A DNA stretch of 64,000 bases, taken from Atherix ibis (taxonomy: Eukaryota > Arthropoda > Insecta > Diptera > Athericidae). The stretch covers positions 77,796,806-77,860,805 of the forward strand of contig OY282608.1 in assembly GCA_958298945.1 (NCBI GenBank), read 5' to 3'. Of this stretch, positions 10,802 to 23,647 are shown piece by piece. A model generated the notes under the pieces. That model was not told the DNA's origin. It worked only from the letters and a program-made list of their open reading frames with translations, and ran no database searches. The translations under genes were made by a program, and so were the position numbers. Every line of letters begins with the position of its first letter. The stretch's first letter is position 1.

Positions 10802-13800
10802 TGGTTTGTTGGTTTGTTGGTTTGTTGGTTTGTTGGTTTGTTGGTTTGTTGGTTTTTTGGTTTGTTGGCTTGTTGGTTTGTTGGTTTGTTGGTTTGTTGG
10901 TTTGTTGGCTTCTTGGCTTGTTGGCAAGTTGGTTTGTTGGTTTTTTGGTTTGTTGGCTTATTGGTTTGTTGGTTTGTTGGTTTGTTGGTTTGTTGGTTTG
11001 TTGGCTTGTTGGTTTGTTGGTTTTTTGGTTTTTTGGTTTGTTGGTTTGTTGGTTTGTTTGTTTGTTGGTTTCATCTTTTGTTGGCTTGTTGGTTTGTTGG
11101 CTTGTTGGCTTGTTGGCATGTTGGTTTGTTGGTTTGTTAGTTTGTTGGTTTTTTGGTTTGTTGGCTTGTTGGCTTGTTGGTTTGTTGGTTTGTTGGCTTG
11201 TTGGTTTGTTGGTTTGTTGTTTTGTTGGTTTGTTGGTTTGTTAGTTTGTTGGTTTGTTGGTTTGTTGGTTTGTTGGTTTGTTTGATTGTTGGTTTTATTC
11301 GTTTGTTGGCTTGTTGGTTTATTGGTTTCTTGGTTTGTTGGTTTGTTGGTTTGTTGGTTTGTTGTTTTGTTGGTTTTCTTGTTTGTTGGTTTGTTGGTTT
11401 GTTGGTTTTTTGGCTTGTTTGTTTGTTGGCTTGTTGGCTTGTTGGTCTGTTAGTTTGTTTGTTTGTTGGTTTGTTGGTTTGTCGGGTTATTTGTTTGTTG
11501 GTTTGTTGGTTTTTGTTGGTTTGTTGGTTTGTTTGTTTGTTGGTTTGTTGGTTTGTTAGTTTGTTGGTTTGTTGTTGTTTGTTGGTTTGTTGGTTTGTTG
11601 GTTTGTTGGTTTGTTGGTTTTTTGGTTTGTTGGTTTGTTGGTTTGTTCGTTTGTTGGTTTGTTGGTTTGTTGGTTTGTTGGTTTGTTCGTTTGTTTGTTT
11701 GTTGGTTTGTTCGTTTGTTGGTTTGTTGGTTTGTTCGTTTGTTGGTTTGTTGGTTTGCTGTTTGGTTGGTTTGTTCGTTTGTTGGTTTGTTGGTTTGTTG
11801 GTTTGTTGGCTTGTTGGTTTGTTGGTTTGTTGGCTTGTTGGTTTGTTGGTTTGTTGGTTTGCTGGTTTGTTAGCTTGTTGCGTTTTTTGGTTTGTTGGTT
11901 TGTTGGTTTGTTGGTTTGTTGGTTTGTTGGTTTGTTGGTTTGTTGGTTTGTTGGTTTGTTGGTTTGTTGGTTTGTTGGTTTGTTGGTTTGTTGGTTTGTT
12001 GGTTTCTTGGTTTAATGGTTTGTTGTTTTTTGGTTTGTAGGCTTGTTTGTTTGTTGGTTTGTTGGTTTGTTCGTTTGTTCGTTTGTTGGCTTGTTGGTTT
12101 GTTGGTTTGTTGGTTTGTTGATTTGTTTGTTTGTTGGTTTGATCGTTTGTTGGCTTGTTGGTTTGTTGGCTTGTTGCCTTGTTGGCTTGTTGGCTTGTTG
12201 GCTTGTTGGTTTGTTAGTTTGTTGGTTGTTTGGTTTGTTGGTTTGTTGGCTTGTTGGTTTGTTGGCTTGTTGGTTTGTTGGCTGGTTGGCTTGTTGGTTT
12301 GTTGGCTTGTTTGTTTGTTGGTTTGTTCGTTTGTTGGCTTCTTGGTTTGCTGGCTTGTTGGCTTGTTGGCATGTTGGTTTGTTGGTTTGTTGGTTTGTTG
12401 GTTTGTTGGTTTGTTAGTTTGCTGGTTTGTTGGTTTGTTGGTTTGCTGGTTTTTTGGTTTTTTGGTTTGTTGGCTTATTGGCTTGTTGGTTTGTTGGTTT
12501 GTTGGTTTGTTGGTTTGTTGGTTTCTTCGTTTGTTGGTTTTTTGGTTTCTTCGTTTGTTGGTTTTTTGGTTTGTTGGTTTGTTGGTTTGTTTGTTTGTTG
12601 GTTTGTTGGTTTTTTGGTTTGTTGGCTTGTTGGTTTGTTGGTTTGTTGGTTTGTTGGTTTGTTGGCTTCTTGGCTTGTTGGCAAGTTGGTTTGTTGGTTT
12701 GTTGGTTTGTTGGTTTTTTGGTTTGTTGGTTTGTTGGTTTGTTGGTTTGTTGGTTTGTTCGTTTGTTGGTTTTTTGGTTTGTTGGCTTGTTGGTTTGTTG
12801 GTTTGTTGGCTTCTTGGCTTGTTGGCAAGTTGGTTTGTTGGTTTTTTGGTTTGTTGGTTGTTGGTTTGTTGGTTTGTTGGTTGGTGGTTTCTTCGTTTGC
12901 TGGTTTTTTGGTTTCTTCGTTTGTTGGTTTTTTGGTTTGTTGGTTTGTTGGTTTGTTGGTTTGTTGGTTTGTTGGTTTGTTGGTTTTTTGGTTTGTTGGC
13001 TTGTTGGTGTGTTGGTTTGTTGGTTTGTTGGTTTGTTGGCTTCTTGGCTTGTTGGCAAGTTAGTTTGTTGGTTTTTTGGTTTGTTGGCTTATTGGTTTGT
13101 TGGTTTATTGGTTTGTTGGTTTGTTGGTTTGTTGGCTTGTTGGATTGTTGGTTTTTTGGTTTTTTGTTTTGTTGGTTTGTTGGTTTGTTTGTTTGTTGGT
13201 TTCATCGTTTGTTGGCTTGTTGGTTTGTTGGCTTGTTAGCTTGTTGGTATGTTGGTTTGTTGGTTTGTTAGTTTGTTTGTTTTTTGGTTTGTTGGCTTGT
13301 TGGCTTGTTGGTTTGTTGGTTTGTTGGTTTGTTGGCTTGTTGGTTTGTTGGTTTGTTGGTTTGTTGGTTTGTTGGTTTGCTGGTTTGTTGGTTTGTTTGA
13401 TTGTTGGTTTGTTCGTTTGTTGGCTTGTTGGTTTATTGGTTTGTTGGTTTGTTGGTTTGTTGGTATGTTGGTTTGTTGTTTTGTTGGTTTGCTTGTTTGT
13501 TGGTTTGTTGGTTTGTTGGTTTTTTGGCTTGTTTGTTTGTTGTATTGTTGGTTTGTTGGTTTCTTCGTTTGTTGGTTTTTTGGTTTCTTCGTTTATTGGT
13601 TTTTTGGTTTGTTGGCATGTTGGTTTGTTGGTTTGTTGGTTTGTTGGTTTGTTGGTTTGTTGGTTTTTTGGTTTGTTGGCTTGTTGGTTTGTTGGTTTGT
13701 TGGTTTGTTGGTTTGTTGGTTTGTTGGCTTCTTGGCTTGTTGGCAAGGTGGTTTGTTGGTTTGTTGGTTTGGTGGTTTTTTGGTTTATTGGCTTATTGGT

Positions 13801-13867
13801 TTGTTGGTTTGTTGGTTTGTTGGTTTGTTGGTTTGTTGGTTTGTTGGTTTCTTCGTTTGTTGGTTTT
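10802..13867. repeat. Segmental duplication B, copy 2
   Basis: Direct-orientation partner of 6072-9185. Private differences include GGTTTTATTCG at about 11291 (one extra T), GCTGTTTGGTTGG at about 11758, and loss of several octamers between 12.3 and 13.1 kb. Part of it (about 13.03-14.4 kb) also matches 9.42-10.8 kb at an offset of 3603-3627, so this segment took part in more than one duplication. Confidence 0.85.
11880..12043. repeat. Long-run module, copy 3 (14 pure octamers)
   Basis: This has the same GCGTTTTTT entry as the 7.15 kb copy. Fourteen perfect units span 11889-12000, then GGTTTCTT, GGTTTAAT and the TTTGTAGG exit. Relative to its partner it has one octamer fewer overall and one unit changed by G6C. 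It lies inside duplication B, copy 2. Confidence 0.85.
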
Positions 13868-16800
13868 TTGGTTTCTTCGTTTGTTGGTTTTTTGGTTTGT
13901 TGGTTTGTTGGTTTGTTGGTTTGTTGGTTTGTTGGTTTGTTGGTTTGTTGGTTTTTTGGTTTGTTGGCTTGTTGGTTTGTTGGTTTGTTGGTTTGTTGGT
14001 TTGTTGGCTTATTGGCTTGTTGGCAAGTTGGTTTGTTGGTTTTTTGGTTTGTTGGCTTATTGGTTTGTTGGTTTGTTGGTTTGTTGGTTTGTTGGTTTGT
14101 TGGCTTGTTGGTTTGTTGGTTTTTTGGTTTTTTGGTTTGTTGGTTTGTTGGTTTGTTTGTTTGTTGGTTTCATCTTTTGTTGGCTTGTTGGTTTGTTGGC
14201 TTGTTGGCATGTTGGTTTGTTGGTTTGTTAGTTTGTTGGTTTTTTGGTTTGTTGGCTTGTTGGCTTGTTGGTTTGTTGGTTTGTTGGCTTTTTGGTTTGT
14301 TGGTTTGTTGTTTTGTTGGTTTGTTGGTTTGTTGGTTTGTTGGTTTGTTGGTTTGTTGGTTTGTTGGTTTGTTTGATTGTTGGTTTGTTCGTTTGTTGGC
14401 TTGTTGGTTTATTGGTTTGTTGGTTTGTTGGTTTGTTGGTTTGTTGGTTTGTTGTTTTGTTGGTTTGCTTGTTTGTTGGTTTGTTGGTTTGTTGGTTTTT
14501 TGGCTTGTTTGTTTGTTGGCTTGTTGGCTTGTTGGTCTGTTAGTTTGTTTGTTTGTTGGTTTGTTGGTTTGTCGGGTTATTTGTTTGTTGGTTTGTTGGT
14601 TTTTGTTGGTTTGTTGGTTTGTTTGTTTGTTGGTTTGTTGGTTTGTTAGTTTGTTGGTTTGTTGTTTTTTGTTGGTTTGTTTGTTTGTTGGTTTGTTGGT
14701 TTGTTGGTTTGTTGGTTTTTTGGTTTGTTGGTTTGTTGGTTTGTTGGTTTGTTCGTTTGTTGGTTTGTTGGTTTGTTGGTTTGTTGGTTTATTGGTTTGT
14801 TGGTTTGTTGGTTTGTTTGTTTGTTGGTTTGTTGGTTTTTGGTTTGTAGGCTTGTTTGTTTGTTGGTTCGTTGGTTTGTTCGTTTGTTCATTAGTTGGCT
14901 TGTTGGTTTGTTGGTTTGTTGGTTTGTTGGTTTGTTTGTTTGTTGGTTTGTTTGTTTGTTGGCTTGTTGCCTTGTTGGCTTGTTTGTTTGTTGGTTTGTT
15001 GGTTTGTTGGTATGTTGGTTTGCTGGTTTGTTGGTTTGTTGGTTTGTTGGTTTGTTGGTTTTTTGGTTTGTTGGCTTATTGGTTTGTTGGTTTGTTGGTT
15101 TGTTGGTTTGTTGGTTTGTTGGTTTCTTCGTTTGTTGGTTTTTTGGTTTCTTCGTTTGTTGGTTTTTTGGTTTGTTGGTTTGTTGGTTTGTTGGTTTGTT
15201 GGTTTGTTGGTTTTTTGGTTTGTTGGCTTGTTGGTTTGTTAGTTTTTTGTTTGTTGGTTTGTTGGCTTCTTGGCTTGTTGGCAAGTTGGTTTGTTGGTTT
15301 GTTGGTTTGTTGGTTTGTTGGTTTTTTGGTTTGTTGGTTTGTTCGTTTGTTGGCTAGTTGGTTTCTTCGTTTGTTGGTTTTTTGGTTTCTTCGTTTGTTG
15401 GTTTTTTGGTTTGTTGGTTTGTTGGTTTGTTGGTTTGTTGGTTTGTTTGTTTGTTGGTTTGTTTGTTTGTTGGTTTGTTCGTTTGTTGGCTTGTTGGTTT
15501 GTTGGCTTGTTGCCTTGTTGGCTTGTTTGTTTGTTGGTTTGTTGGTTTGTTGGTTTGTTGGTTTGCTGGTTTGTTGGTTTGTTGGTTTGTTGGTTTGTTG
15601 GGTTGTTGGTTTGTTGGTTTTTTGGTTTGTTGGCTTATTGGTTTGTTGGTTTGTTGGTTTGTTGGTTTGTTGGTTTCTTCGTTTGTTGGTTTTTTGGTTT
15701 CTTCGTTTGTTGGTTTTTTGGTTTGTTGGTTTGTTGGTATGTTAGTTTGTTGGTTTGTTGGTTTGTTGGTTTGTTGGTTTGTTGGTTTTTTGGTTTGTTG
15801 GTTTGTTGGTTTGTTCGTTTGTTGGTTTGTTGGTTTGTTGGTTTGTTGGTTTATTGGTTTGTTGGTTTGTTGGTTTGTTTGTTTGTTGGTTTGTTGGTTT
15901 TTGGTTTGTAGGCTTGTTTGTTTGTTGGTTTGTTCGTTTGTTCATTAGTTGGCTTGTTGGTTTGTTGGTTTGTTGGTTTGATGGTTTGTTTGTTTGTTGG
16001 TTTGTTTGTTTGTTGGCTTGTTGCCTTGTTGGCTTGTTTGTTTGTTGGTTTGTTGGTTTGCTGGTTTGTTGGTTTGCTGGTTTGTTGGTTTGTTGGTTTG
16101 TTGGTTTGTTGGTTTGTTGGTTTGTTGGTTTTTTGGTTTTTTGGTTTGTTGATTTATTGGTTTGTTGGTTTGTTGGTTTGTTGTTTTGTTGATTTGTTGG
16201 TTTCTTCGTTTGTTGGTTTTTTGGTTTCTTCGTTTGTTGGTTTTTTGGTTTGTTGGTTTGTTGGTTTGTTGGTTTGTTGGTTTTTTGGTGTGTTGGCTTG
16301 TTGGTTTGTTGGTTTTTTGGTTTGTTGGTTTGTTGGCTTCTTGGGTTGTTGGCAAGTTGGTTTGTTGGTTTGTTGGTTTGTTGGTTTGTTGGTTTTTTGG
16401 TTTGTTGGTTTGTTCGTTTGTTGGCTTGTTGGTTTCTTCGTTTGTTGGTTTTTTGGTTTCTTCGTTTGTTGGTTTTTTGGTTTGTTGGTTTGTTGGTTTG
16501 TTGGTTTGTTGGTTTGTTTGTTTGTTGGTTTGTTTGTTTGTTGGTTTGTTCGTTTGTTGGCTTGTTGGTTTGTTGGCTTGTTGCTTTGTTGGCTTGTTGG
16601 TTTGTTGGTTTGTTGGTTTGTTGGTTTGTTGGTTTGCTGGTTTGTTGGTTTGTGGTTTGTTGGTTTGTTGGTTTGTTGGTTTGTTGGTTTTTTGGTTTGT
16701 TGGCTTATTGGTTTGTTGGTTTGTTGGTTTGTTGGTTTGTTGGTTTGTTGGTTTGTTGGTTTCTTCGTTTGTTGGTTTTTTTGTTTCTTCGTTTGTTGGT

Positions 16801-19410
16801 TTTTTGGTTTGTTGGTTTGTTGGTATGTTAGTTTGTTGGTTTGTTGGTTTTTTTGGTTTGTTGGCTTGTTGGTTTGTTGGTTTGTTGGTTTGTTGGTTTG
16901 TTGGCTTCTTGGCTTGTTGGCAAGTTGGTTTGTTGGTTTGTTGGTTTGTTGGTTTGTTGGTTTGTTGGTTTGTTGGTTTGTTGATTTTTTGGTTTGTTGG
17001 TTGGTTCGTTTGTTGGCTTTTTGGTTTGTTGATTTTTGGCTTGTTGGTTTGTTGGTTTGTTGGTTTGTTTGTTTGTTGGTTTATTGGCTTGTTGGTTTGT
17101 TGGTTTGATGGTTTGTTGGTTTCTTGGTTTGTTAGTTTGTTTGTTTGTTGTTTTGTTTGTTTGTTGGTTTGTTGGTTTGTTCGTTTGTTGGTTTGTTGGC
17201 TTGTTGTTTTGTTGGTTTGTTCGTTTGTTGATTTGTTGGTTTGTTGGTTTGTTGGCTTGTTGGTTTGTTGGTTTGTTGGCTTGTTGGTTTGTTGGTTTGT
17301 TGGTTTGTTGGTTTGTTGGTTTGTTGGGTTTTTTGGTTTGTTGGTTTGTTGGTTTTTTGGTTTCTTCGTTTGTTGGTTTTTTGGTTTGTTGGCTTATTGG
17401 TTTGTTGGTTTGTTGGTTTGTTGGTTTGTTGGTTTCGTCGTTTGTTGGTTTTTTGGTTTCTTTGTTTGTTGGTTTTTTGGTTTGTTGGTTTGTTGGTTTG
17501 TTGGTTTGTTGGTTTTTTGGTTTGTTGGCTTGTTGGTTTGTTGGTTTGTTGGTTTGTTGGTTTGTTGGCTTCTTGGCTTGTTGGCAAGTTGGTTTGTCGG
17601 TTTTTTGGTTTGTTGGCTTATTGGTTTGTTGGTTTGTTGGTTTGTTGGTTTGTTGGTTTGTTGGCTTGTTGGTTTGTTGGTTTTTTGGTTTTTTGGTTTG
17701 TTGGTTTGTTGGTTTGTTTGTTTGTTGGTTTCATCGTTTGTTGGCTTGTTGGTTTGTTGGCTTGTTGGCTTGTTGGCTTGTTGGCATGTTGGTTTGTTGG
17801 TTTGTTAGTTTGTTGTTTTTTTGGTTTGTTGGCTTGTTGGCTTGTTGGTTTGTTGGTTTGTTGGCTTTTTGGTTTGTTGGTTTGTTCGTTTGTTGGTTTG
17901 TTGGTTTGTTGGTTTGTTGGTTTGTTTGATTGTTGGTTTGTTCGTTTGTTGGCTTGTTGGTTTATTGGTTTGTTGGTTTGTTGGTTTGTTGGTTTGTTGG
18001 TTTGTTGTTTTGTTGGTTTGCTTGTTTGTTGGTTTGTTGGTTTGTTGGTTTTTTGGCTTGTTTGTTTATTGGTTTGTTGGTTTGTTGGTTTGTTGGTTTC
18101 TTCTTTTGTTGGTTTTTTGGTTTCTTCGTTTGTTGGTTTTTTGGTTTGTAAGTTTGTTGGTTTGTTGGTTTGTTGGTTTGTTGGTTTGTTGTTTTGTTGG
18201 TTTGCTTGTTTGTTGGTTTGTTGGTTTGTTGGTTTTTTGGCTTGTTTGTTTGTTGGCTTGTTGGCTTGTTGGTCTGTTAGTTTGTTTGTTTGTTGGTTTG
18301 TTGGTTTGTCGGGTTATTTGTTTGTTGGTTTGTTGGTTTTTGTTGGTTTGTTGGTTTGTTTGTTTGTTGGTTTGTTGGTTTGTTAGTTTGTTGGTTTGTT
18401 GTTGTTTGTTGGTTTGTTGGTTTGTTGGTTTGTTGGTTTGTTGGTTTGTTGGTTTTTTGGTTTGTTGGTTTCTTGGTTTGTTCGTTTGTTGGTTTGTTGG
18501 TTTGTTGGTTTGTTGGTTTATTGGTTTGTTGGTTTATTGGTTTGTTCGTTTGCTCATTAGTTGGCTTGTTGGTTTGTTGGTTTGTTGGTTTGTTGGTTTG
18601 TTTGTTTGTTGGTTTGTTTGTTTGTTGGCTTGTTGCCTTGTTGGCTTGTTTGTTTGTTGGTTTGTTGGTTTGTTGGTTTGTTGGTTTGCTGGTTTGTTGG
18701 TTTGTTGGTTTGTTGGTTTGTTGGTTTGTTGGTTTGTTGGTTTTTTGGTTTGTTGGCTTATTGGTTTGTTGGATTGTTGGTTTGTTGGTTTGTTGATTTG
18801 TTGGTTTCTTCGTTTGTTGGTTTTTTGGTTTCTTCGTTTGTTAAATTTTTGGTTTGTTGGTTTGTTGGTTTATTGGTTTGTTGGTTTTTTGGTTTGTTGG
18901 CTTGTTGGTTTGTTGGTTTTTTGGTTTGTTGGTTTGTTGGCTTCTTGGCTTGTTGGCAAGTTGGTTTGTTGGTTTGTTGGTTTGTTGGTTTGTTGGTTTT
19001 TTGGTTTGTTGGTTTGTTCGTTTGTTGGCTTGTTGGTTTCTTCGTTTGTTGGTTTTTTGTTTTCTTCGTTTGTTGGTTTTTTGGTTTGTTGGTTTGTTGG
19101 TTTGTTGGTTTGTTGGTTTGTTTGTTTGTTGGTTTGTTTATTTGTTGGTTTGTTCGTTTGTTGGCTTGTTGGTTTGTTGGCTTGTTGCCTTGTTGGCTTG
19201 TTGGTTTGTTGGTTTGTTGGTTTGTTGGTTTGCTGGTTTGTTGGTTTGTTGGTTTGTTGGTTTGTTGGTTTGTTGGTTTGTTGGTTTGTTGGTTTTTTGG
19301 TTTGTTGGCTTATTGGTTTGTTGGTTTGTTGGTTTGTTGGTTTGTTGGTTTGTTGGTTAGTTGGTTTCTTCGTTTGTTGGTTTTTTGGTTTCTTCGTTTG
19401 TTGGTTTTTT

Positions 19411-20218
19411 GGTTTGTTGGTTTGTTGGTTTGTTGGTTTGTTAGTTTGTTGGTTTGTTGGTTTTTTGGTTTGTTGGCTTGTTGGTTTGTTGGTTTGTTGG
19501 TTTGTTGTTTTGTTGGCTTCCTGGCTTGTTGGCAAGTTGGTTTGTTGGTTTGTTGGTTTGTTGGTTTGTTGGTTTGTTGGTTTGTTGGTTTTTTGGTTTG
19601 TTGGCTTATTGGTTTGTTGGTTTGTTGGTTTGTTGGTTTGTTGGTTTGTTGGTTTTTTGGTTTGTTGGCTTATTGGTTTGTTGGTTTGTTGGTTTGTTGG
19701 TTTGTTGGTTTGTTGGTTTCTTCGTTTGTTGGTTTTTCGGTTTCTTCGTTTGTTGGTTTTTTGGTTTGTTGGTTTGTTGGTTTATTGGTTTGTTGGTTTG
19801 TTGGTTTGTTGGTTTTTTGGTTTGTTGGCTTGTTGGTTTGTTGGTTTGTTGGTTTGTTGGTTTGTTGATTTTTTGGTTTATTGGCTTGTTGGTTTGTTGG
19901 TTTGTTGGTTTGTTGGTTTCTTGGTTTGTTAGTTTGTTTGTTTGTTGTTTTGTTTGTTTGTTGGTTTGTTGGTTTGTTCGTTTGTTGGTTTGTTGGTTTG
20001 TTGGTTTGTTGGTTTGTTGGTTTGTTGGTTTGTTGGTTTTTTGGTTTGTTGGCTTGTTGGTTTATTGGTTTGTTGGTTTGTTGGTTTGTTGGCTTCTTGG
20101 CTTGTTGGCAAGTTGGTTTGTTGGTTTTTTGGTTTGTTGGCTTATTGGTTTGTTGGTTTGTTGGTTTGTTGGTTTGTTGGTTTGTTGGCTTGTTGGTTTG
20201 TTGGTTTTTTGGTTTGTT
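19411..20218. repeat. 864-bp-period duplication D, copy 1
   Basis: TTAG 19441/20305, CTTCCTGG 19517/20381, TGTTTTG (GTTTT 19947/20811) and CAAG 20109/20973 all lie exactly 864 bp (108 octamers) apart. No octamer was gained or lost at the points checked, so this is one of the most recent duplications in the window. A 56-bp segment separates the copies. Confidence 0.9.
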
Positions 20219-20274
20219 AGTTTGTTTGTTTGTTGTTTTGTTTGTTTGTTGGTTTGTTGGTTTGTTCGTTTGTT

Positions 20275-21082
20275 GGTTTGTTGGTTTGTTGGTTTGTTGG
20301 TTTGTTAGTTTGTTGGTTTGTTGGTTTTTTGGTTTGTTGGCTTGTTGGTTTGTTGGTTTGTTGGTTTGTTGTTTTGTTGGCTTCCTGGCTTGTTGGCAAG
20401 TTGGTTTGTTGGTTTGTTGGTTTGTTGGTTTGTTGGTTTGTTGGTTTGTTGGTTTTTTGGTTTGTTGGCTTATTGGTTTGTTGGTTTGTTGGTTTGTTGG
20501 TTTGTTGGTTTGTTGGTTTTTTGGTTTGTTGGCTTATTGGTTTGTTGGTTTGTTGGTTTGTTGGTTTGTTGGTTTGTTGGTTTCTTCGTTTGTTGGTTTT
20601 TCGGTTTCTTCGTTTGTTGGTTTTTTGGTTTGTTGGTTTGTTGGTTTATTGGTTTGTTGGTTTGTTGGTTTGTTGGTTTTTTGGTTTGTTGGCTTGTTGG
20701 TTTGTTGGTTTGTTGGTTTGTTGGTTTGTTGATTTTTTGGTTTATTGGCTTGTTGGTTTGTTGGTTTGTTGGTTTGTTGGTTTCTTGGTTTGTTAGTTTG
20801 TTTGTTTGTTGTTTTGTTTGTTTGTTGGTTTGTTGGTTTGTTCGTTTGTTGGTTTGTTGGTTTGTTGGTTTGTTGGTTTGTTGGTTTGTTGGTTTGTTGG
20901 TTTTTTGGTTTGTTGGCTTGTTGGTTTATTGGTTTGTTGGTTTGTTGGTTTGTTGGCTTCTTGGCTTGTTGGCAAGTTGGTTTGTTGGTTTTTTGGTTTG
21001 TTGGCTTATTGGTTTGTTGGTTTGTTGGTTTGTTGGTTTGTTGGTTTGTTGGCTTGTTGGTTTGTTGGTTTTTTGGTTTGTT
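20275..21082. repeat. 864-bp-period duplication D, copy 2
   Basis: Direct partner of 19411-20218. It carries the same rare words in the same order at a constant 864-bp offset. Similarity ends where copy 1 has GGTTTGTTAG and this copy has GGTTTGTTGGCTTG. Confidence 0.9.
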
Positions 21083-23647
21083 GGCTTGTTGGTTTGTTGG
21101 TTTTTTGGTTTTTTGGTTTGTTGGTTTGTTGGTTTGTTTGTTTGTTGGTTTCATCGTTTGTTGGCTTGTTGGTTTGTTGGCTTGTTGGCTTGTTGGCTTG
21201 TTGGCATGTTGGTTTGTTGGTTTGTTAGTTTGTTGGTTTTTTGGTTTGTTGGCTTGTTGGCTTGTTGGTTTGTTGGTTTGTTGGCTTGTTGGTTTGTTGG
21301 TTTTTTGGTTTGTTGGCTTATTGGTTTGTTGGTTTGTTGGTTTGTTGGTTTGTTGGTTTGTTGGTTTCGTCGTTTGTTGGTTTTTTGGTTTCTTTGTTTG
21401 TTGGTTTTTTGGTTTGTTGGTTTGTTGGTTTGTTGGTTTGTTGGTTTGTTGGTTTGTTGGTTTTTTGGTTTGTTGGCTTGTTGGTTTATTGGTTTGTTGG
21501 TTTGTTGGTTTGTTGGCTTCTTGGCTTGTTGGCAAGTTGGTTTGTTGGTTTTTTGGTTTGTTGGCTTATTGGTTTGTTGGTTTGTTGGTTTGTTGGTTTG
21601 TTGGTTTGTTGGTTTGTTGGTTTTTTGGTTTTTTGGTTTGTTGGTTTGTTGGTTTGTTTGTTTGTTGGTTTCATCGTTTGTTGGCTTGTTGGTTTGTTGG
21701 CTTGTTGGTTTGTTGGCTTGTTGGCATGTTGGTTTGTTGGTTTGTTAGTTTGTTGGTTTTTTGGTTTGTTGGCTTGTTGGCTTGTTGGTTTGTTCGTTTG
21801 TTGGCTTGTTGGTTTGTTGGCTTGTTCGTTTGTTGGTTTGTTGGTTTGTTGGTTTGTTTGATTGTTGGTTTGTTCGTTTGTTGGTTTGTTGGTTTATTGG
21901 TTTGTTGGTTTGTTGGTTTGTTGGTTTGTTTTTTTGTTGGTTTGCTTGTTTGTTGGTTTGTTGGTTTGTTGGTTTTTTGGCTTGTTTGTTTGTTGGTTTG
22001 TTGGTTTGTTGGTTCCTTCGTTTGTTGGTTTTTTGGTTTCTTCGTTTGTTGGTTTTTTGGTTTGTAAGTTTGTTGGTTTGTTGGTTTGTTGGTTTGTTGG
22101 TTTGTTGTTTTGTTGGTTTGCTTGTTTGTTGGTTTTTTGGCTTGTTTGTTTGTTGGCTTGTTGGCTTGTTGGTCTGTTAGTTTGTTTGTTTGTTGGTTTG
22201 TTGGTTTGTCGGGTTATTTGTTTGTTGGTTTGTTGGTTTTTGTTGGTTTGTTGGTTTGTTTGTTTGTTGGTTTGTTGGTTTGTTAGTTTGTTGGTTTATT
22301 GTTGTTTGTTGGTTTGTTGGTTTGTTGGTTTGTTGGTTTGTTGGTTTTTTGGTTTATTGGTTTCTTGGTTTGTTCGTTTGTTGGTTTGTTGGTTTGTTGG
22401 TTTGTTGGTTTATTGGTTTGTTGGTTTGTTGGTTTGTTCGTTTGTTCATTAGTTGGCTTGTTGGTTTGTTGGTTTGTTGGTTTGTTGGTTTGTTTGTTTG
22501 TTGGTTTGTTTGTTTGTTGGTTTGTTGGTTTATTGGTTTGTTGGTTTGTTGGTTTGTTGGTTTTTTGGTTTGTTGGCTTGTTGGTTTGTTGGTTTGTTGG
22601 TTTGTTGGTTTGTTGATTTTTTGGTTTATTGGCTTGTTGGTTTGTTGGTTTGTTGGTTTGTTGGTTTCTTGGTTTGTTAGTTTGTTTGTTTGTTGTTTTG
22701 TTTGTTTGTTGGTTTGTTGGTTTGTTCGTTTGTTGGTTTGTTGGTTTGTTGATTTGTTGGTTTGTTGGTTTGTTGATTTGTTGGTTTGTTGGTTTGTTGG
22801 CTTGTTGGTTTCTTGGTTTGTTGGCTTATTGGTTTGTTGGTTTGTTGGTTTGTTGGTTTGTTGGTTTCGTCGTTTGTTGGTTTTTTGGTTTCTTTGTTTC
22901 TTGGTTTTTTGGTTTGTTGGTTTGTTGGTTTGTTGGTTTGTTGGTTTGTTGGTTTGTTGGTTTTTTGGTTTGTTGGCTTGTTGGTTTATTGGTTTGTTGG
23001 TTTGTTGGTTTGTTGGCTTCTTGGCTTGTTGGCAAGTTGGTTTGTTGGTTTTTTGGTTTGTTGGCTTATTGGTTTGTTGGTTTGTTGGTTTGTTGGCTTG
23101 TTGGTTTGTTGGTTTTTTGGTTTTTTGGTTTGTTGGTATGTTGGTTTGTTTGTTTGTTGGTTTCATCGTTTGTTGGCTTGTTGGTTTGTTGGCTTGTTGG
23201 CTTGTTGGCTTGTTGGCATGTTGGTTTGTTGGTTTGTTAGTTTGTTGGTTTTTTGGTTTGTTGGCTTGTTGGCTTGTTGGTTTGTTGGTTTGTTGGCTTG
23301 TTGGTTTGTTGGTTTTTTGGTTTGTTGGCTTATTGGTTTGTTAGTTTGTTGGTTTGTTGGTTTGTTGGTTTGTTGGTTTGTTGGTTTGTTGGTTTGTTGG
23401 TTTCGTCGTTTGTTGGTTTTTTGGTTTCTTTGTTTGTTGGTTTTTTGGTTTGTTGGTTTGTTGGTTTGTTGGTTTGTTGGTTTGTTGGTTTTTTGGTTTG
23501 TTGGCTTGTTGGTTTATTGGTTTGTTGGTTTGTTGGTTTGTTGGCTTCTTGGCTTGTTGGCAAGTTGGTTTGTTGGTTTTTTGGTTTGTTGGCTTTTTGG
23601 TTTGTTGGTTTGTTGGTTTGTTGGCTTGCTGGTTTGTTGGTTTTTTG

